64,000 nt of DNA from Pseudomonas parakoreensis (GCF_021602155.1 NZ_BQHY01000009.1:1-64000); one strand, 5' to 3'; positions 34,992-44,364 are shown, numbered from the stretch's first letter. Numbers and translations: made by a program. Notes: generated from the letters alone by a model not told the origin.

Positions 34992-36932
34992 ATGGTTATG
35001 AGTAAAGCGGACGCCTTCACCCAGGCAGGGAAAACCGCGGTGTTGCAGAACATTCAGGGCACCCTGCAATTCCTCCAGCGCTTCCCGCCTTTCAATCAGA
35101 TGGAACACGCCCACCTGGCTTTTCTGGTGGAGCAATGTCAACTGCGCTTCTATGGCCAGGGCGAAAGCATCATCAAACCTGCCGACGGGCCGGTCGAATA
35201 TTTCTACATCGTCAAACAGGGCCGCGTGATCGGCGAGCGTCAGCACATCACCCGGCCCGGTACCGAAACCACTTTCGAGATCACCACCGGAGAATGCTTC
35301 CCGTTGGCCGCACTGATTGGCGAACGGGCAACCCGTACCGAACACCTGGCCGGCGAAGACACCTTCTGCCTGCAGCTGAACAAACCGGCGTTCATCAAAC
35401 TGTTTGCCCTGTCCGGCAGCTTCCGCGATTTCGCCCTGCGCGGGGTCAGCAGCCTGCTCGATCAGGTCAACCAGCAAGTCCAGCAGAAAGCCGTGGAAAC
35501 CCTCGGAACCCAGTATTCGCTCAACACCCGCCTCGGCGAATTGGCGATGCGCCATCCGGTGACCTGCAGCCCCGACACGCCACTGCGCGAAGCAGTGAAG
35601 CTGATGCACGAGCAACAAGTCGGCAGCATCGTCGCAGTGGATGAACACAAGGCGCCGCTGGGGATCTTCACCCTGCGCGACCTGCGCGAGGTGGTCGCCA
35701 ATGGCAGCGGTGATTTCAGCGAAGCCATCGAGCGCCACATGACCTGCTCGCCGTTCTTTCTGTCGCCGGATCACAGCGCCTTCGACGCGGCGATCGCCAT
35801 GACCGAACGGCACATCGCCCACGTCTGTCTGGTCAAGGATCAGCGCTTGTGTGGCGTGGTCTCCGAGCGCGATCTGTTCTCCCTGCAACGGGTCGATCTG
35901 GTGCATCTGGCCCGGACCATCCGCAGCGCCCAGCGCATCGAGCAACTGGTGAGCCTGCGCGGCGAGATCGGCCAACTGGTCGAACGCATGCTGGCTCACG
36001 GTGCATCTTCGACGCAGATCACTCACATCATCACCCTGCTCAACGATCATACCGTGTGCCGGGTAATCGAACTGACCCTCGCCGAAAAAGGCGACCCCGG
36101 CGTGCCGTTCAGTTGGTTGTGCTTCGGCAGCGAGGGCCGGCGCGAACAGACGCTGCACACCGATCAGGACAACGGCATTCTCTTCGAAGCGAGGGACGCG
36201 GCGCAGGCGGCGGAGATTCGCGGCAAGCTGCTGCCAATCGCCCAGCAGATCAACCAGAGTCTGGCGCAGTGCGGCTTCAGCCTGTGCAAGGGCAACATCA
36301 TGGCCGGCAACCCCGAGCTGTGCCTGTCCCGGGCAGAATGGGCGCGACGCTTTGCAGCATTCATTCGCGAGGCGACGCCGGAGAACCTGCTCGGTTCGAG
36401 CATCTATTTCGACCTGCGGGTGGTCTGGGGTGACGAGAAAGGCTGTGCGCAACTGCGCCGCGGGATTCTCGAGCAGGTCGGCGACAACCGTTTGTTCCAG
36501 CGCATGATGGCCGAGAACGCGCTACGCAATCGCCCGCCCGTGGGGCGTTTCCGCGAGTTTGTGCTGGCGCGCAAAAACGGCGAGAAAGCCACCCTCGATC
36601 TCAAGGTCCAGGGCCTGACGCCCTTCGTCGATGGCGCGCGCCTGTTGGCGCTGGCCCATGGCATCGAAACCAACAACACCCTCGAACGCTTGCGTCAGCT
36701 GGTCGAAAAACAAGTCATCGAACGGCTCGACGGCGCGGCGTATGAAGAGGCTTATCACTTCATCCAACAGACGCGCATGCAGCAGCATCAGATCCAGACC
36801 CGTGAAAATCTGCCGTGGTCCAACCGCGTCGACCCGGACAGCCTCAACCATCTGGACCGGCGCATCCTGCGTGAATCGCTGCGCCAGGCGCAGCGCCTGC
36901 AAAGCAGCCTGGCCTTGCGGTATCAGCTATGA
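34992..36932 (+). CDS. cNMP-binding/CBS/DUF294 nucleotidyltransferase-like protein
   Basis: 646 residues in four parts. A cyclic-nucleotide-binding-like domain lies at about 30-150. A CBS pair (adenine nucleotide sensing) lies at about 183-300. A DUF294 nucleotidyltransferase domain has the motif GSEGRREQTLHTDQDN at 379-394, with Asp391 and Asp393 as metal ligands. A DUF294 C-terminal substrate-binding domain completes it. This plan resembles the GlnD family and is cytoplasmic. The ATG at 34992 or the in-frame ATG at 34998 (MSKADAF) may be used; neither has a strong ribosome site. The stop overlaps the DnaQ-like gene by ATGA, so the two are translated together. The nucleotide it handles and its target are unknown. 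Confidence 0.85.
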   Translation: MVMSKADAFTQAGKTAVLQNIQGTLQFLQRFPPFNQMEHAHLAFLVEQCQLRFYGQGESIIKPADGPVEYFYIVKQGRVIGERQHITRPGTETTFEITTGECFPLAALIGERATRTEHLAGEDTFCLQLNKPAFIKLFALSGSFRDFALRGVSSLLDQVNQQVQQKAVETLGTQYSLNTRLGELAMRHPVTCSPDTPLREAVKLMHEQQVGSIVAVDEHKAPLGIFTLRDLREVVANGSGDFSEAIERHMTCSPFFLSPDHSAFDAAIAMTERHIAHVCLVKDQRLCGVVSERDLFSLQRVDLVHLARTIRSAQRIEQLVSLRGEIGQLVERMLAHGASSTQITHIITLLNDHTVCRVIELTLAEKGDPGVPFSWLCFGSEGRREQTLHTDQDNGILFEARDAAQAAEIRGKLLPIAQQINQSLAQCGFSLCKGNIMAGNPELCLSRAEWARRFAAFIREATPENLLGSSIYFDLRVVWGDEKGCAQLRRGILEQVGDNRLFQRMMAENALRNRPPVGRFREFVLARKNGEKATLDLKVQGLTPFVDGARLLALAHGIETNNTLERLRQLVEKQVIERLDGAAYEEAYHFIQQTRMQQHQIQTRENLPWSNRVDPDSLNHLDRRILRESLRQAQRLQSSLALRYQL

Positions 36933-37636
36933 GCCTGTTTTCGTGGCTGCGGCCGACCAGCCCTCTGCTGTCGACAGACCTGCAACAGCGCATGGCAAAA
37001 CTGCCGACCATTGGCGAACTGAAAGAATGCAGCCTGCGCGAGCAGCGCTGGGTGGTGCTCGATCTGGAAACCACCGGGCTGAGCCTGAACAAGGATCGCG
37101 TGCTGTCGATCGGTGCAGTGGTCATCGAGGACGGCGCAATCGACTTCAGCCAGCAGTTCGAACGCACCCTGCAATGCCGGGAGCTGAAGCTCAGCCCCAG
37201 TGTGTTGATTCATGGTCTGGGACCGAACGCGATTGCCGCCGGCAGCGACCCGGCCGAAGCGTTGCTGGAACTCATGGAGTTTATCGGCGACAGCCCGGTG
37301 CTAGCGTTTCATGCGCCCTTCGATCAGCACATGCTCGGACGCGCCCTGAAGGAGCACTTGGGCTACAAGCTGCAGAACGTGTTTCTGGATGTCGCGGACA
37401 TGGCGCCGTTGTTGTGCCCGCAGGCGAGTATTCGCGAGGCCGGGCTGGATGAATGGATCGACTGGTTCAAACTTGAGGTGTTCGAGCGGCACAACGCGAG
37501 TGCCGATGCGCTGGCCACGGCGGAGCTGGCGTTGATCCTGTTCAGCCGGGCGCGGCAGCAGCAGATTCATAGCCCGTTGAATTTGCAGCAGCGTTTGAGT
37601 CAGTGGAAACGCCGTCAGCAGGCGCCCTCCTTCTAG
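36929..37636 (+). CDS. DnaQ-like 3'-5' exonuclease
   Basis: 235 residues with all exonuclease motifs: ExoI DLETTG (Asp45, Glu47), ExoII AFHAPFDQHML (Asp132) and ExoIII HNASAD (His188, Asp193). Like the Pol III epsilon subunit, but without its polymerase-binding tail. It overlaps the DUF294 gene by 4 nt. Members of this pairing are found in many pseudomonads; the shared role is not established. The substrate may be DNA, RNA or a nucleotide product of its partner. Confidence 0.85.
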   Translation: MSLFSWLRPTSPLLSTDLQQRMAKLPTIGELKECSLREQRWVVLDLETTGLSLNKDRVLSIGAVVIEDGAIDFSQQFERTLQCRELKLSPSVLIHGLGPNAIAAGSDPAEALLELMEFIGDSPVLAFHAPFDQHMLGRALKEHLGYKLQNVFLDVADMAPLLCPQASIREAGLDEWIDWFKLEVFERHNASADALATAELALILFSRARQQQIHSPLNLQQRLSQWKRRQQAPSF

Positions 37637-37656
37637 ATTTTCGGCCGAACCACATC

Positions 37657-37746
37657 CCCTGTAGGAGCTGCCGCAGGCTGCGATCTTTTGATCTTGCTTT
37701 TAAAAACAAGATCAAAAGATCGCAGCCTGCGGCAGCTCCTACAGGG
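37657..37746. repeat. REPIN with perfect 40-bp arms
   Basis: The arms at 37657-37696 and 37707-37746 are exact reverse complements around the loop CTTTTAAAAA. It is the GGAGCTGCCGCAGGCTGCGATC family in its most symmetrical form here. It lies between the DnaQ-like gene and the iron sigma factor. Confidence 0.95.
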
Positions 37747-37800
37747 CTTACCATTAACCTCATCTGACCAGTGGCCAATTGCTAACCATTCCCACCTCTG

Positions 37801-37822
37801 CGAGAATCGCGAACAATTCTCG
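37801..37822 (+). promoter_or_regulatory. Possible Fur box before the iron sigma factor
   Basis: CGAGAAT-N8-ATTCTCG is an inverted repeat that resembles the Fur pattern GATAATGATAATCATTATC in arms and spacing, with about one base of extra length. A Fur site is expected at FecI-type genes. Confidence 0.45.
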
Positions 37823-37852
37823 TTGGTTAACATTTCCCAATCGGTGCGTCTG

Positions 37853-38371
37853 GTGTCGTCAGTCCCAAGCCCTCACAGTGAACTCGTCGGTGCGTTGTAT
37901 CGCGACCATCGCGGTTGGCTACTGAGCTGGCTACGGCGCAATGTGGCGTGCCCGCAACGGGCCGAAGACCTGAGCCAGGACACCTTCGTGCGCCTGCTCG
38001 GTCGCGATCAACTGCTGACCCCGCGCGAACCCCGGGCGTTTCTGGTGGCGATCGCCAAGGGCCTGTTGTTCGACTACTTCCGCCGCGCCGCGCTGGAACA
38101 GGCCTATCTCGCCGAATTGATGCTGATCCCCGAAGGCGAACAACCTTCGGTGGAGGAACAGCAGTTGATCCTGGAAGACCTCAAGGCCATCGACCGACTG
38201 CTCGGCAAACTCTCGACCAAGGCCCGCGCCGCGTTCCTTTATAACCGCCTCGACGGCCTCGGCCACGCCGAAATCGCCGCGAAGCTCGGCGTCTCGGTGC
38301 CCCGCGTGCGGCAATACCTCGCGCAGGGCATTCGCCAGTGCTACATCGCCCTGTACGGTGAGCCGACATGA
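37853..38371 (+). CDS. FecI-like ECF sigma factor (iron surface signalling)
   Basis: About 172 residues. Sigma region 2 is SELVGALYRDHRGWLLSWLR...AEDLSQDTFVRLL, and region 4 is LSTKARAAFLYNRLDGLGHA...IAAKLGVSVPRVRQYLAQGI. The next gene is a FecR-type anti-sigma factor (4-nt overlap), followed by a TonB transducer receptor, so the sigma factor should direct transcription of that receptor when ferri-siderophore binds. The start is uncertain: GTG 37853 (SSVPSPHSELVGALY) fits homologues; a GTG at 37844 is also in frame, and neither has a clear ribosome site. Confidence 0.85.
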   Translation: MSSVPSPHSELVGALYRDHRGWLLSWLRRNVACPQRAEDLSQDTFVRLLGRDQLLTPREPRAFLVAIAKGLLFDYFRRAALEQAYLAELMLIPEGEQPSVEEQQLILEDLKAIDRLLGKLSTKARAAFLYNRLDGLGHAEIAAKLGVSVPRVRQYLAQGIRQCYIALYGEPT

Positions 38372-39339
38372 ATCCGGCCAGTTCAAAACCGGTCTCGGCC
38401 CAGGTGCTGGACGCGGCGATTGCCTGGCAATTGTCGCTGGACTCCGGCAGTCCGCTGGAGCGCGAGGAGTTCGCCAAATGGCATGCGGCCCATGAAGAAC
38501 ACGCCCGCGCCTGGCGCCAACTGGGCATGCTCGATCAGCGCTTTAACGTCGCCAACGGCCCGGCCCGCGCTGCGTTACTGCAATCGCGCGAAGGCATCCG
38601 GCGGCGCGTGCGCAAGCTCGGCAGTGGATTGGCCAGCGTGCTGGCGGTGATCGGTCTGGCGCTGTTTGCCGGTGATCGGTATTTGCCGCTGGATTACTGG
38701 CTTGCCGATCAACGCACCGCCACCGGCGAACAGCGCACGGTGCGCCTGGCCGATGGCACCGTGCTCAATCTCAATACCCACAGCGCGGTGGATGTGCGCT
38801 TCGATGCCAGGCAGCGGCTGATCGTATTGCAGGAAGGCGAGATCTTGGTCGAGACCGGTCACGGTGATGCGCGGCCGTTCATCGTCGAAACCCGCGAAGG
38901 CAGCATGCGCGCATTGGGGACACGGTTTCTGGTCAAGCGTGAAGACCAAGGCACGCGTCTGAGCGTCCTGCAATCGGCGGTGGCGGCGCATCCGCAAAGC
39001 CATCCTGAAGAACAGATCCTGCGCGAAGGCCAGCAAGTACTGATCCGCAATAACGGCCTCGACGCGGTCGCTGCGCTTACGCCCGGCGCCGATGCCTGGA
39101 CCCGCGGCATGCTGGTGGTGGACAACGCTCGATTGGAAGATCTGGTGCGTGAGCTTGGACGCTACCGGCGCGGGCATCTGGACGTGGCGCCGGAAGTCGC
39201 TGACCTGCGCATCACCGGCAGTTTCCCGCTGCACGACACCGACAAGGCCTTGAGCGCCCTGCTGCCGACGCTGCCGGTGCAGATCGAGCAGCACACGCCG
39301 TATTGGGTCACGGTGGCCAAAGCAGATACAAAGCCCTGA
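38368..39339 (+). CDS. FecR-family anti-sigma/sigma regulator
   Basis: 323 residues. N-terminal DUF4880/FecR-N segment AAIAWQLSLDSGSPLEREEF...WRQLGMLDQRF, one membrane helix at about residues 86-104 (GSGLASVLAVIGLALFAGD), then the periplasmic FecR domain (ERTVRLADGTVLNLNTHSAV-like) and a C-terminal STN-like part. It couples the receptor to the sigma factor across the inner membrane. ATG overlaps the sigma gene stop. Confidence 0.9.
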   Translation: MNPASSKPVSAQVLDAAIAWQLSLDSGSPLEREEFAKWHAAHEEHARAWRQLGMLDQRFNVANGPARAALLQSREGIRRRVRKLGSGLASVLAVIGLALFAGDRYLPLDYWLADQRTATGEQRTVRLADGTVLNLNTHSAVDVRFDARQRLIVLQEGEILVETGHGDARPFIVETREGSMRALGTRFLVKREDQGTRLSVLQSAVAAHPQSHPEEQILREGQQVLIRNNGLDAVAALTPGADAWTRGMLVVDNARLEDLVRELGRYRRGHLDVAPEVADLRITGSFPLHDTDKALSALLPTLPVQIEQHTPYWVTVAKADTKP

Positions 39340-39361
39340 TTTATCTGGTGCCCGAGCGGGC

Positions 39362-39458
39362 GCCATCGCTGGCAAGCCAGCTCCCACAGAGATCGATGGT
39401 GAATATCAATTCTGTGAGCTGCGCTGAACCTGTGGGAGCTGGCTTGCCAGCGATGGGG
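39362..39458. repeat. REPIN, CTGGCAAGCCAG family
   Basis: Inverted pair between the fecR-type gene and the receptor. The remaining 150 bp before the receptor ATG hold its own promoter; AT-rich sequence lies at 39517-39560, but I cannot place a consensus. Confidence 0.9.
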
Positions 39459-39608
39459 CCGCCCGCAACTGCACAAAACCAATGTTGCCACGCGAATCGG
39501 CTGCCCCACTCCCAGTTAATCGACATTATTTTCATCCAGCCCTATCACTTTTCAATTCTCGTCCGGCACACAGGCAATTGAGAAATATTTCCATTCAGGA
39601 GCCTTCGC

Positions 39609-42035
39609 ATGTCCCGTTCGCTAGACACCTTGTTGCGCCCCAGTCTGCTGGCCATCGCCATTGCCTTCAGCGCGCCGCTGCTCAGCAGCCCGTTGCTCGC
39701 TGCTGAACAGGCCTCCAGCGTGCGTGCCTACAACCTGCCAGCGGCGCCGCTGTCGACCACGCTGAACCAGATCGCCAGCCAGGGTGGCCTTGCGCTGTCG
39801 CTCAATCCATCGCTGGCGGCGGGCAAGACCTCGTCGCCGGTCAACGGGCAATACGACGCCGCCGGCGCTCTGCGTGTGGCGCTGCAAGGCACCGGCCTGC
39901 AACTGGAACAAAGCAGCACTGGCACCTACAGCCTGGTAGCCGTGCCTGAAGGGACACTGGCGCTGCCGGAAACCGCAGTGATCGGCGTGGAAAACCTGGA
40001 AACGGCCTGGGGCCCGGTCGAGGGCTACACCGCCACCCGCACCGCCGCCGGTACCAAGACCGACACCGCGCTGGTCGAAGCACCGCGCTCGATCTCGGTC
40101 GCCACCCGTCAGCAAATGGACGACCGCAGCGTGCACAGCCTCGATGACGCCGTGCGTTATATGCCGGGCATCACCGCCAGCAGCTACGGCAGCGACACCC
40201 GCGCCGACTGGCTGCGCGTGCGTGGCTTCGAGCCGACCCAGTTCCTCGATGGGCTGCCACTGCCAAAAGGCGTGTACGCCAACCCGAAACAGGAAACCTG
40301 GAACCTCGATCGCCTCGCCCTGTTGCGCGGCCCGGCCTCCTCCGTCTACGGCCAGACCCCACCGGGCGGCCTGCTGGACATGGTCAGCCGGCGCCCGAGC
40401 AGCGACGCCAGCAGCGAAATCCAGCTGCAGTACGGCAGCGACAACCACCGCCAGATCAACTTCGCCAGCACCGGCAAGATCGACGACGCCGGCCAGTTTC
40501 TCTACGGCATCAGTGGGGTGGTGCGCGACAGCGACACGCAGATCGATCACATCGAAAACAAGCGCTACAACATCGCGCCGAGCCTGACCTGGAACATTGA
40601 CGACGACACCAGGTTCACCCTGCTGAGCCAGTTCACCCGCGACGATACCGGCATTACCAGCCAGTTCCTGCCGGTGCAGGGCACCAAGATCGACATGCCG
40701 TTCGGTAGCGTCTCGCACCACAAAAACCTCGGCGACCCGGATTGGGAATATTACGACCGCACTTACTACGCGCTCGGCTATGCGTTTGAACACCGGCTGA
40801 ACGATGTCTGGCAGTTCAAGCAGAACCTGCGCTACACCAAGTCGGATCTGTCGTTCCAGGCCCTGACTGTCGGTTCTTATCCGTACACCCTGGTGGACGA
40901 TCAAGGCAACGTCGGGCGCACCAGCACCAGCGTTGACGAAGACATCAGCCAGTTCGCGGTGGACAACAACTTCCAGGCCGACTTCGCCACCGGTGACATT
41001 CGCCACACCGTGCTGTTGGGGCTGGACCACCAGCGCAGCAACACCAACTACCTGTCGATCTACGGTGACGGTCTGAAAACCAACGTGCTGAAGCCGATCT
41101 ACGGCCAGCCGATCGTTCGTCCGGATCGCTCGACGGCGTATTACGACTACGACCAGAAGACCTACCAGACCGGCCTCTACGTGCAGGACCAGATGGCCCT
41201 CGACCAATGGCGCCTGACGCTGGGCGGTCGTGAAGACTGGGTCCACACCGGCACCACGTTCTTCAACAAGGCCGATGCGACCAACACCCAGCGCGACAAG
41301 AACTTCAGTGGTAACGCAGCGCTCAGCTACGTGTTCGACTCGGGCTTCGTCCCGTACATTTCCTACGCCGAATCCTTCCAGCCCACCACCGGCGCCGACG
41401 CCTCCTCCACCGGTTCGCTGAAGCCGACCGAAGGCAAGCAGTGGGAAATGGGCGTCAAGTACCAGCCACCGGGCAGCAAGACCCTGCTGACCGCCGCCGT
41501 GTATGACCTGACGCAGAAAAACGTCGCAGTCACCACCACCGTCGGCAACACCCCGATCACCAGCCAGACCGGCGAAGTGAAAGTCAAAGGCCTGGAACTG
41601 GAGGCGACCTCGGACGTCACCGACAACCTGAAAGTGATTGCCGCCTACACCCTGGCCAAGTCCGAAGTGCAGAAAGGCGACTACAAAGGCAACCGCCTGC
41701 AGCTCATGCCGAACCAGCAGGCCTCGCTGTGGACCGATTACACCTGGCACAACGGCGTACTCGACGGCTTCGGTATCGGCGGTGGCGTGCGTTACACCGG
41801 CAACACCTACGGCGATCAGGGCAACACTTGGCTGGGCAAGGCCAATGCTTACACCGTGTTCGATGCCTCCGTGCATTACGACCTCGGTCGCCTGGACAAC
41901 AGCCTCAAAGGTGCATCGGTGGCGGTCAATGCCACTAACCTGTTCGACAAGGACTACATCTCCACCTGCGACGGCTTCTACTGCTACTACGGCGACCAGC
42001 GCAGCGTCGTCGCCAGCGCCACCTACAAGTGGTAA
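39609..42035 (+). CDS. TonB-dependent siderophore receptor with signalling domain (FhuA/FoxA class)
   Basis: 808 residues: signal peptide to about residue 32 (LLAAEQ), STN secretin/signalling domain at about 37-115 (AYNLPAAPLSTTLNQIAS), plug with GTKTDTALVEAPRSISVATR, then the 22-strand barrel ending in SATYKW. The STN domain shows it is a transducer for the FecI/FecR pair upstream. The plug motif resembles hydroxamate receptors (FhuA, FoxA). Together with the PepSY gene downstream, the order sigma-FecR-receptor-PepSY-small protein matches, from memory, the ferrioxamine foxIRA-foxB locus of P. aeruginosa. The ligand is thus probably a hydroxamate siderophore, not proven. Confidence 0.9.
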   Translation: MSRSLDTLLRPSLLAIAIAFSAPLLSSPLLAAEQASSVRAYNLPAAPLSTTLNQIASQGGLALSLNPSLAAGKTSSPVNGQYDAAGALRVALQGTGLQLEQSSTGTYSLVAVPEGTLALPETAVIGVENLETAWGPVEGYTATRTAAGTKTDTALVEAPRSISVATRQQMDDRSVHSLDDAVRYMPGITASSYGSDTRADWLRVRGFEPTQFLDGLPLPKGVYANPKQETWNLDRLALLRGPASSVYGQTPPGGLLDMVSRRPSSDASSEIQLQYGSDNHRQINFASTGKIDDAGQFLYGISGVVRDSDTQIDHIENKRYNIAPSLTWNIDDDTRFTLLSQFTRDDTGITSQFLPVQGTKIDMPFGSVSHHKNLGDPDWEYYDRTYYALGYAFEHRLNDVWQFKQNLRYTKSDLSFQALTVGSYPYTLVDDQGNVGRTSTSVDEDISQFAVDNNFQADFATGDIRHTVLLGLDHQRSNTNYLSIYGDGLKTNVLKPIYGQPIVRPDRSTAYYDYDQKTYQTGLYVQDQMALDQWRLTLGGREDWVHTGTTFFNKADATNTQRDKNFSGNAALSYVFDSGFVPYISYAESFQPTTGADASSTGSLKPTEGKQWEMGVKYQPPGSKTLLTAAVYDLTQKNVAVTTTVGNTPITSQTGEVKVKGLELEATSDVTDNLKVIAAYTLAKSEVQKGDYKGNRLQLMPNQQASLWTDYTWHNGVLDGFGIGGGVRYTGNTYGDQGNTWLGKANAYTVFDASVHYDLGRLDNSLKGASVAVNATNLFDKDYISTCDGFYCYYGDQRSVVASATYKW

Positions 42036-42109
42036 GCGCGTGAGCTGAAACAGGTCCTGTCACCAGGCCGTCCCCCGTGGACGGCTTCGGTGTTTTTGAA
42101 GGTCATGAA

Positions 42110-43234
42110 ATGAAAAGTAAAACAATTCGCCGCTGGTCGTTCATCCACACCTGGACCAGCCTGATCTGCACCGTGTTTTTGCTGCTGTTGGCACTGACCG
42201 GTCTGCCGCTGATCTTCCATCACGAGATCGAACACCTGCTCGGCGATGCCCCGCAAGTGCGCGAAATGCCCGCCGACACCCCGCGCCTGAACCTGGCGCA
42301 ACTGGTCGAGGCGGCAGAACAACATCGTCCCGGCGAAGTGGTGCAGTACTTCGGTTTCGAGGACGACGAGCCCAACGCGGTGCTGACCATCATGGCGAAA
42401 ACCGCCGGTACCGAGCCGAATTCTTCGCACACGTTCATGCTCGATGCGCGCACCGGTGAAGCGCTGGAAACCCCGTCGGCCAACGGAGGCCTGATGTTGT
42501 TCATCCTGCGCCTGCACGTGGACATGTTCGCCGGCCTGCCGGGCAAGTTGCTGCTGGCGTTCATGGGTTTGCTGTTCGTGGTCGCGATCATTTCGGGGAC
42601 TGTGTTGTACCTGCCGTTCATGCGCCGCTTGCAGTTCGGCACCGTGCGCCAGGACAAGTCTTCCCGCCTGCGCTGGCTCGACCTGCACAACCTGATCGGC
42701 GTGGTTACATTGACTTGGGCGCTGGTGGTCGGTGTCACCGGAGTGATCAGCGCCTGTGCTGATCTGATCATCGCCGCGTGGCGCAACGACTCGCTGACTG
42801 CCATGGTTGCGCCCTACCGCGATGCCCCGCCGCTGACCCGACTGGCACCGGCCACCCGCCTGCTCGACATCGCCCGGGACGTGGCGCCGGGGATGAACCC
42901 GGACTTCATTGCCTTCCCCGGTACGCGTTTTTCCAGCGAGCATCATTACGCGGTGTTCATGAAGGGCGGCACGCACCTGACCTCGCACCTGCTGACGCCG
43001 GTGCTGATCGACGCCGGCACCCTGCAGGTCACCGCCGTGGCCGAGCGCCCGTGGTACATGGACGCCATGGGCCTGTCGCAGCCATTGCACTTCGGTGACT
43101 ACGGCGGCATGCCGATGAAAATCCTCTGGGCGACCCTCGACGTGCTGACCATCATCGTCCTTGGCAGCGGCGTGTATCTGTGGGTGGTGCGGCGTAAAGC
43201 GGCGAAACCGGTGACGGTGGAGGCTGCCGCATGA
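42110..43234 (+). CDS. PepSY-associated TM protein (FoxB-like siderophore reduction protein)
   Basis: 374 residues with an N-terminal helix (WSFIHTWTSLICTVFLLLLA), three further membrane segments (about 146-170, 192-215 and 348-366) and PepSY-type periplasmic loops. Proteins of this type beside siderophore receptors reduce or release iron in the inner membrane. I choose ATG 42110 (MKSKTIRRWS). The gap to the receptor is 74 bp; the stop overlaps the next small ORF by ATGA. Confidence 0.87.
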   Translation: MKSKTIRRWSFIHTWTSLICTVFLLLLALTGLPLIFHHEIEHLLGDAPQVREMPADTPRLNLAQLVEAAEQHRPGEVVQYFGFEDDEPNAVLTIMAKTAGTEPNSSHTFMLDARTGEALETPSANGGLMLFILRLHVDMFAGLPGKLLLAFMGLLFVVAIISGTVLYLPFMRRLQFGTVRQDKSSRLRWLDLHNLIGVVTLTWALVVGVTGVISACADLIIAAWRNDSLTAMVAPYRDAPPLTRLAPATRLLDIARDVAPGMNPDFIAFPGTRFSSEHHYAVFMKGGTHLTSHLLTPVLIDAGTLQVTAVAERPWYMDAMGLSQPLHFGDYGGMPMKILWATLDVLTIIVLGSGVYLWVVRRKAAKPVTVEAAA

Positions 43235-43410
43235 AGCCGCGTCAGAGCAATTTCTGGAAGGTCTTCAGCACGCCGCTGGTGATTGCGCTGCTGAGTGCGG
43301 CGGGGTTGTTTGCGGCGTTGTTGGGGGATGGGATCTGGGATGCGTTGAGCTGGGTCGGGCTGGGTGTACCGGCGTTTCTGGCCATTAGAGGTTTGTTGCA
43401 GCGCAGGTAG
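43231..43410 (+). CDS. Small membrane protein of the iron locus
   Basis: 59 residues beginning MKPRQSNFWKVFSTPLVIAL, with two hydrophobic helices and ending AIRGLLQRR. It overlaps the PepSY gene by 4 nt and is a frame-consistent, coupled gene, not a chance ORF. A similar small protein follows FoxB-type genes in other pseudomonads (from memory). Function unknown. Confidence 0.75.
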   Translation: MKPRQSNFWKVFSTPLVIALLSAAGLFAALLGDGIWDALSWVGLGVPAFLAIRGLLQRR

Positions 43411-43431
43411 TTTTTGTGTTGTCGGTGATGG

Positions 43432-43528
43432 CCTCATCGCTGGCAAGCCAGCTCCCACGGGGGTTAATGGCGAATCTGAAATTTGTGTTCGCTGCAAAAA
43501 CTGTGGGAGCTGGCTTGCCAGCGATGGC
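43432..43528. repeat. REPIN, CTGGCAAGCCAG family
   Basis: Inverted pair directly after the small membrane protein gene; it closes the iron locus. Confidence 0.9.
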
Positions 43529-43617
43529 GATCTCACGAACACCATCAATTCCTCGCCAGCCACAGTGGTTGTAGCTAGGCTAACGTCCTGCTCTTCGATG
43601 ACCACCGAGGTTTGCCA

Positions 43618-44247
43618 ATGTCCGCCCCCAGCATGACCCTGTTCCACAACACGCTCTCCCCGTTCGTGCGCAAAGTGATGGTGCTGCTGCATGAGACCGG
43701 CCAGCAGGATCGCGTCGCCCTGCAAGACTGCGTGCTCAGCCCGGTCAGCCCGGACGCTGCGCTCAACGCCGACAATCCGCTGGGCAAGATCCCGGCCCTG
43801 CGTCTGGCCGACGGCAGCGTGATCCATGACAGCCGCGTAATCCTCGAATATCTCGACCAGCAGCATGTCGGCAATCCGCTGATCCCCCGCGACGGCGCGG
43901 CCCGGTGGCGGCGTCTGACCCTGGCCTCGCTGGCCGACGGAATCATGGATGCCTCGGTGATGGTGCGTTACGAACTGGTATTGCGCGCCCCGGAAAAGCA
44001 CTGGGACGAATGGCTCGAGGCCCAGCGCGAGAAGATCCGCCGCGCCCTGGCCTATCTGGAAGCTGACGCCATCGCCGAGCTGACCAGCCATTTCGACGTG
44101 GCCGCCATCAGCGTCGCCTGTGCGTTGGGTTACCTTGATCTGCGTCATCCGGATCTGGACTGGCGCAGCGCCAATCCGCAATTGGCCAACTGGTTCTTTG
44201 AAGTGAGTCAGCGACCGTCCATGGTCGCCACCCTGCCCAAGCCTTAA
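43618..44247 (+). CDS. Glutathione S-transferase family protein
   Basis: 209 residues: N-terminal thioredoxin-like domain (LFHNTLSPFVRKVMVLLHETG; catalytic Ser in the SPF motif; IPAL with cis-Pro; DSRVILEYLD) and an all-helical C-terminal domain. Substrate unknown. ATG 43618 is preceded by GAGG at good spacing. Confidence 0.9.
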   Translation: MSAPSMTLFHNTLSPFVRKVMVLLHETGQQDRVALQDCVLSPVSPDAALNADNPLGKIPALRLADGSVIHDSRVILEYLDQQHVGNPLIPRDGAARWRRLTLASLADGIMDASVMVRYELVLRAPEKHWDEWLEAQREKIRRALAYLEADAIAELTSHFDVAAISVACALGYLDLRHPDLDWRSANPQLANWFFEVSQRPSMVATLPKP

Positions 44248-44268
44248 ATCGGCGGAACCTGTTCTGGC

Positions 44269-44364
44269 CTCATCGCTGGCAAGCCAGCTCCCACAATGGA
44301 TTTGGGTATGACAGAACCCTCTGTTTCAGCAAAAATCCTGTGGGAGCTGGCTTGCCAGCGATGG
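44269..44364. repeat. REPIN, CTGGCAAGCCAG family
   Basis: Inverted pair between the convergent GST and creD genes. Confidence 0.9.
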
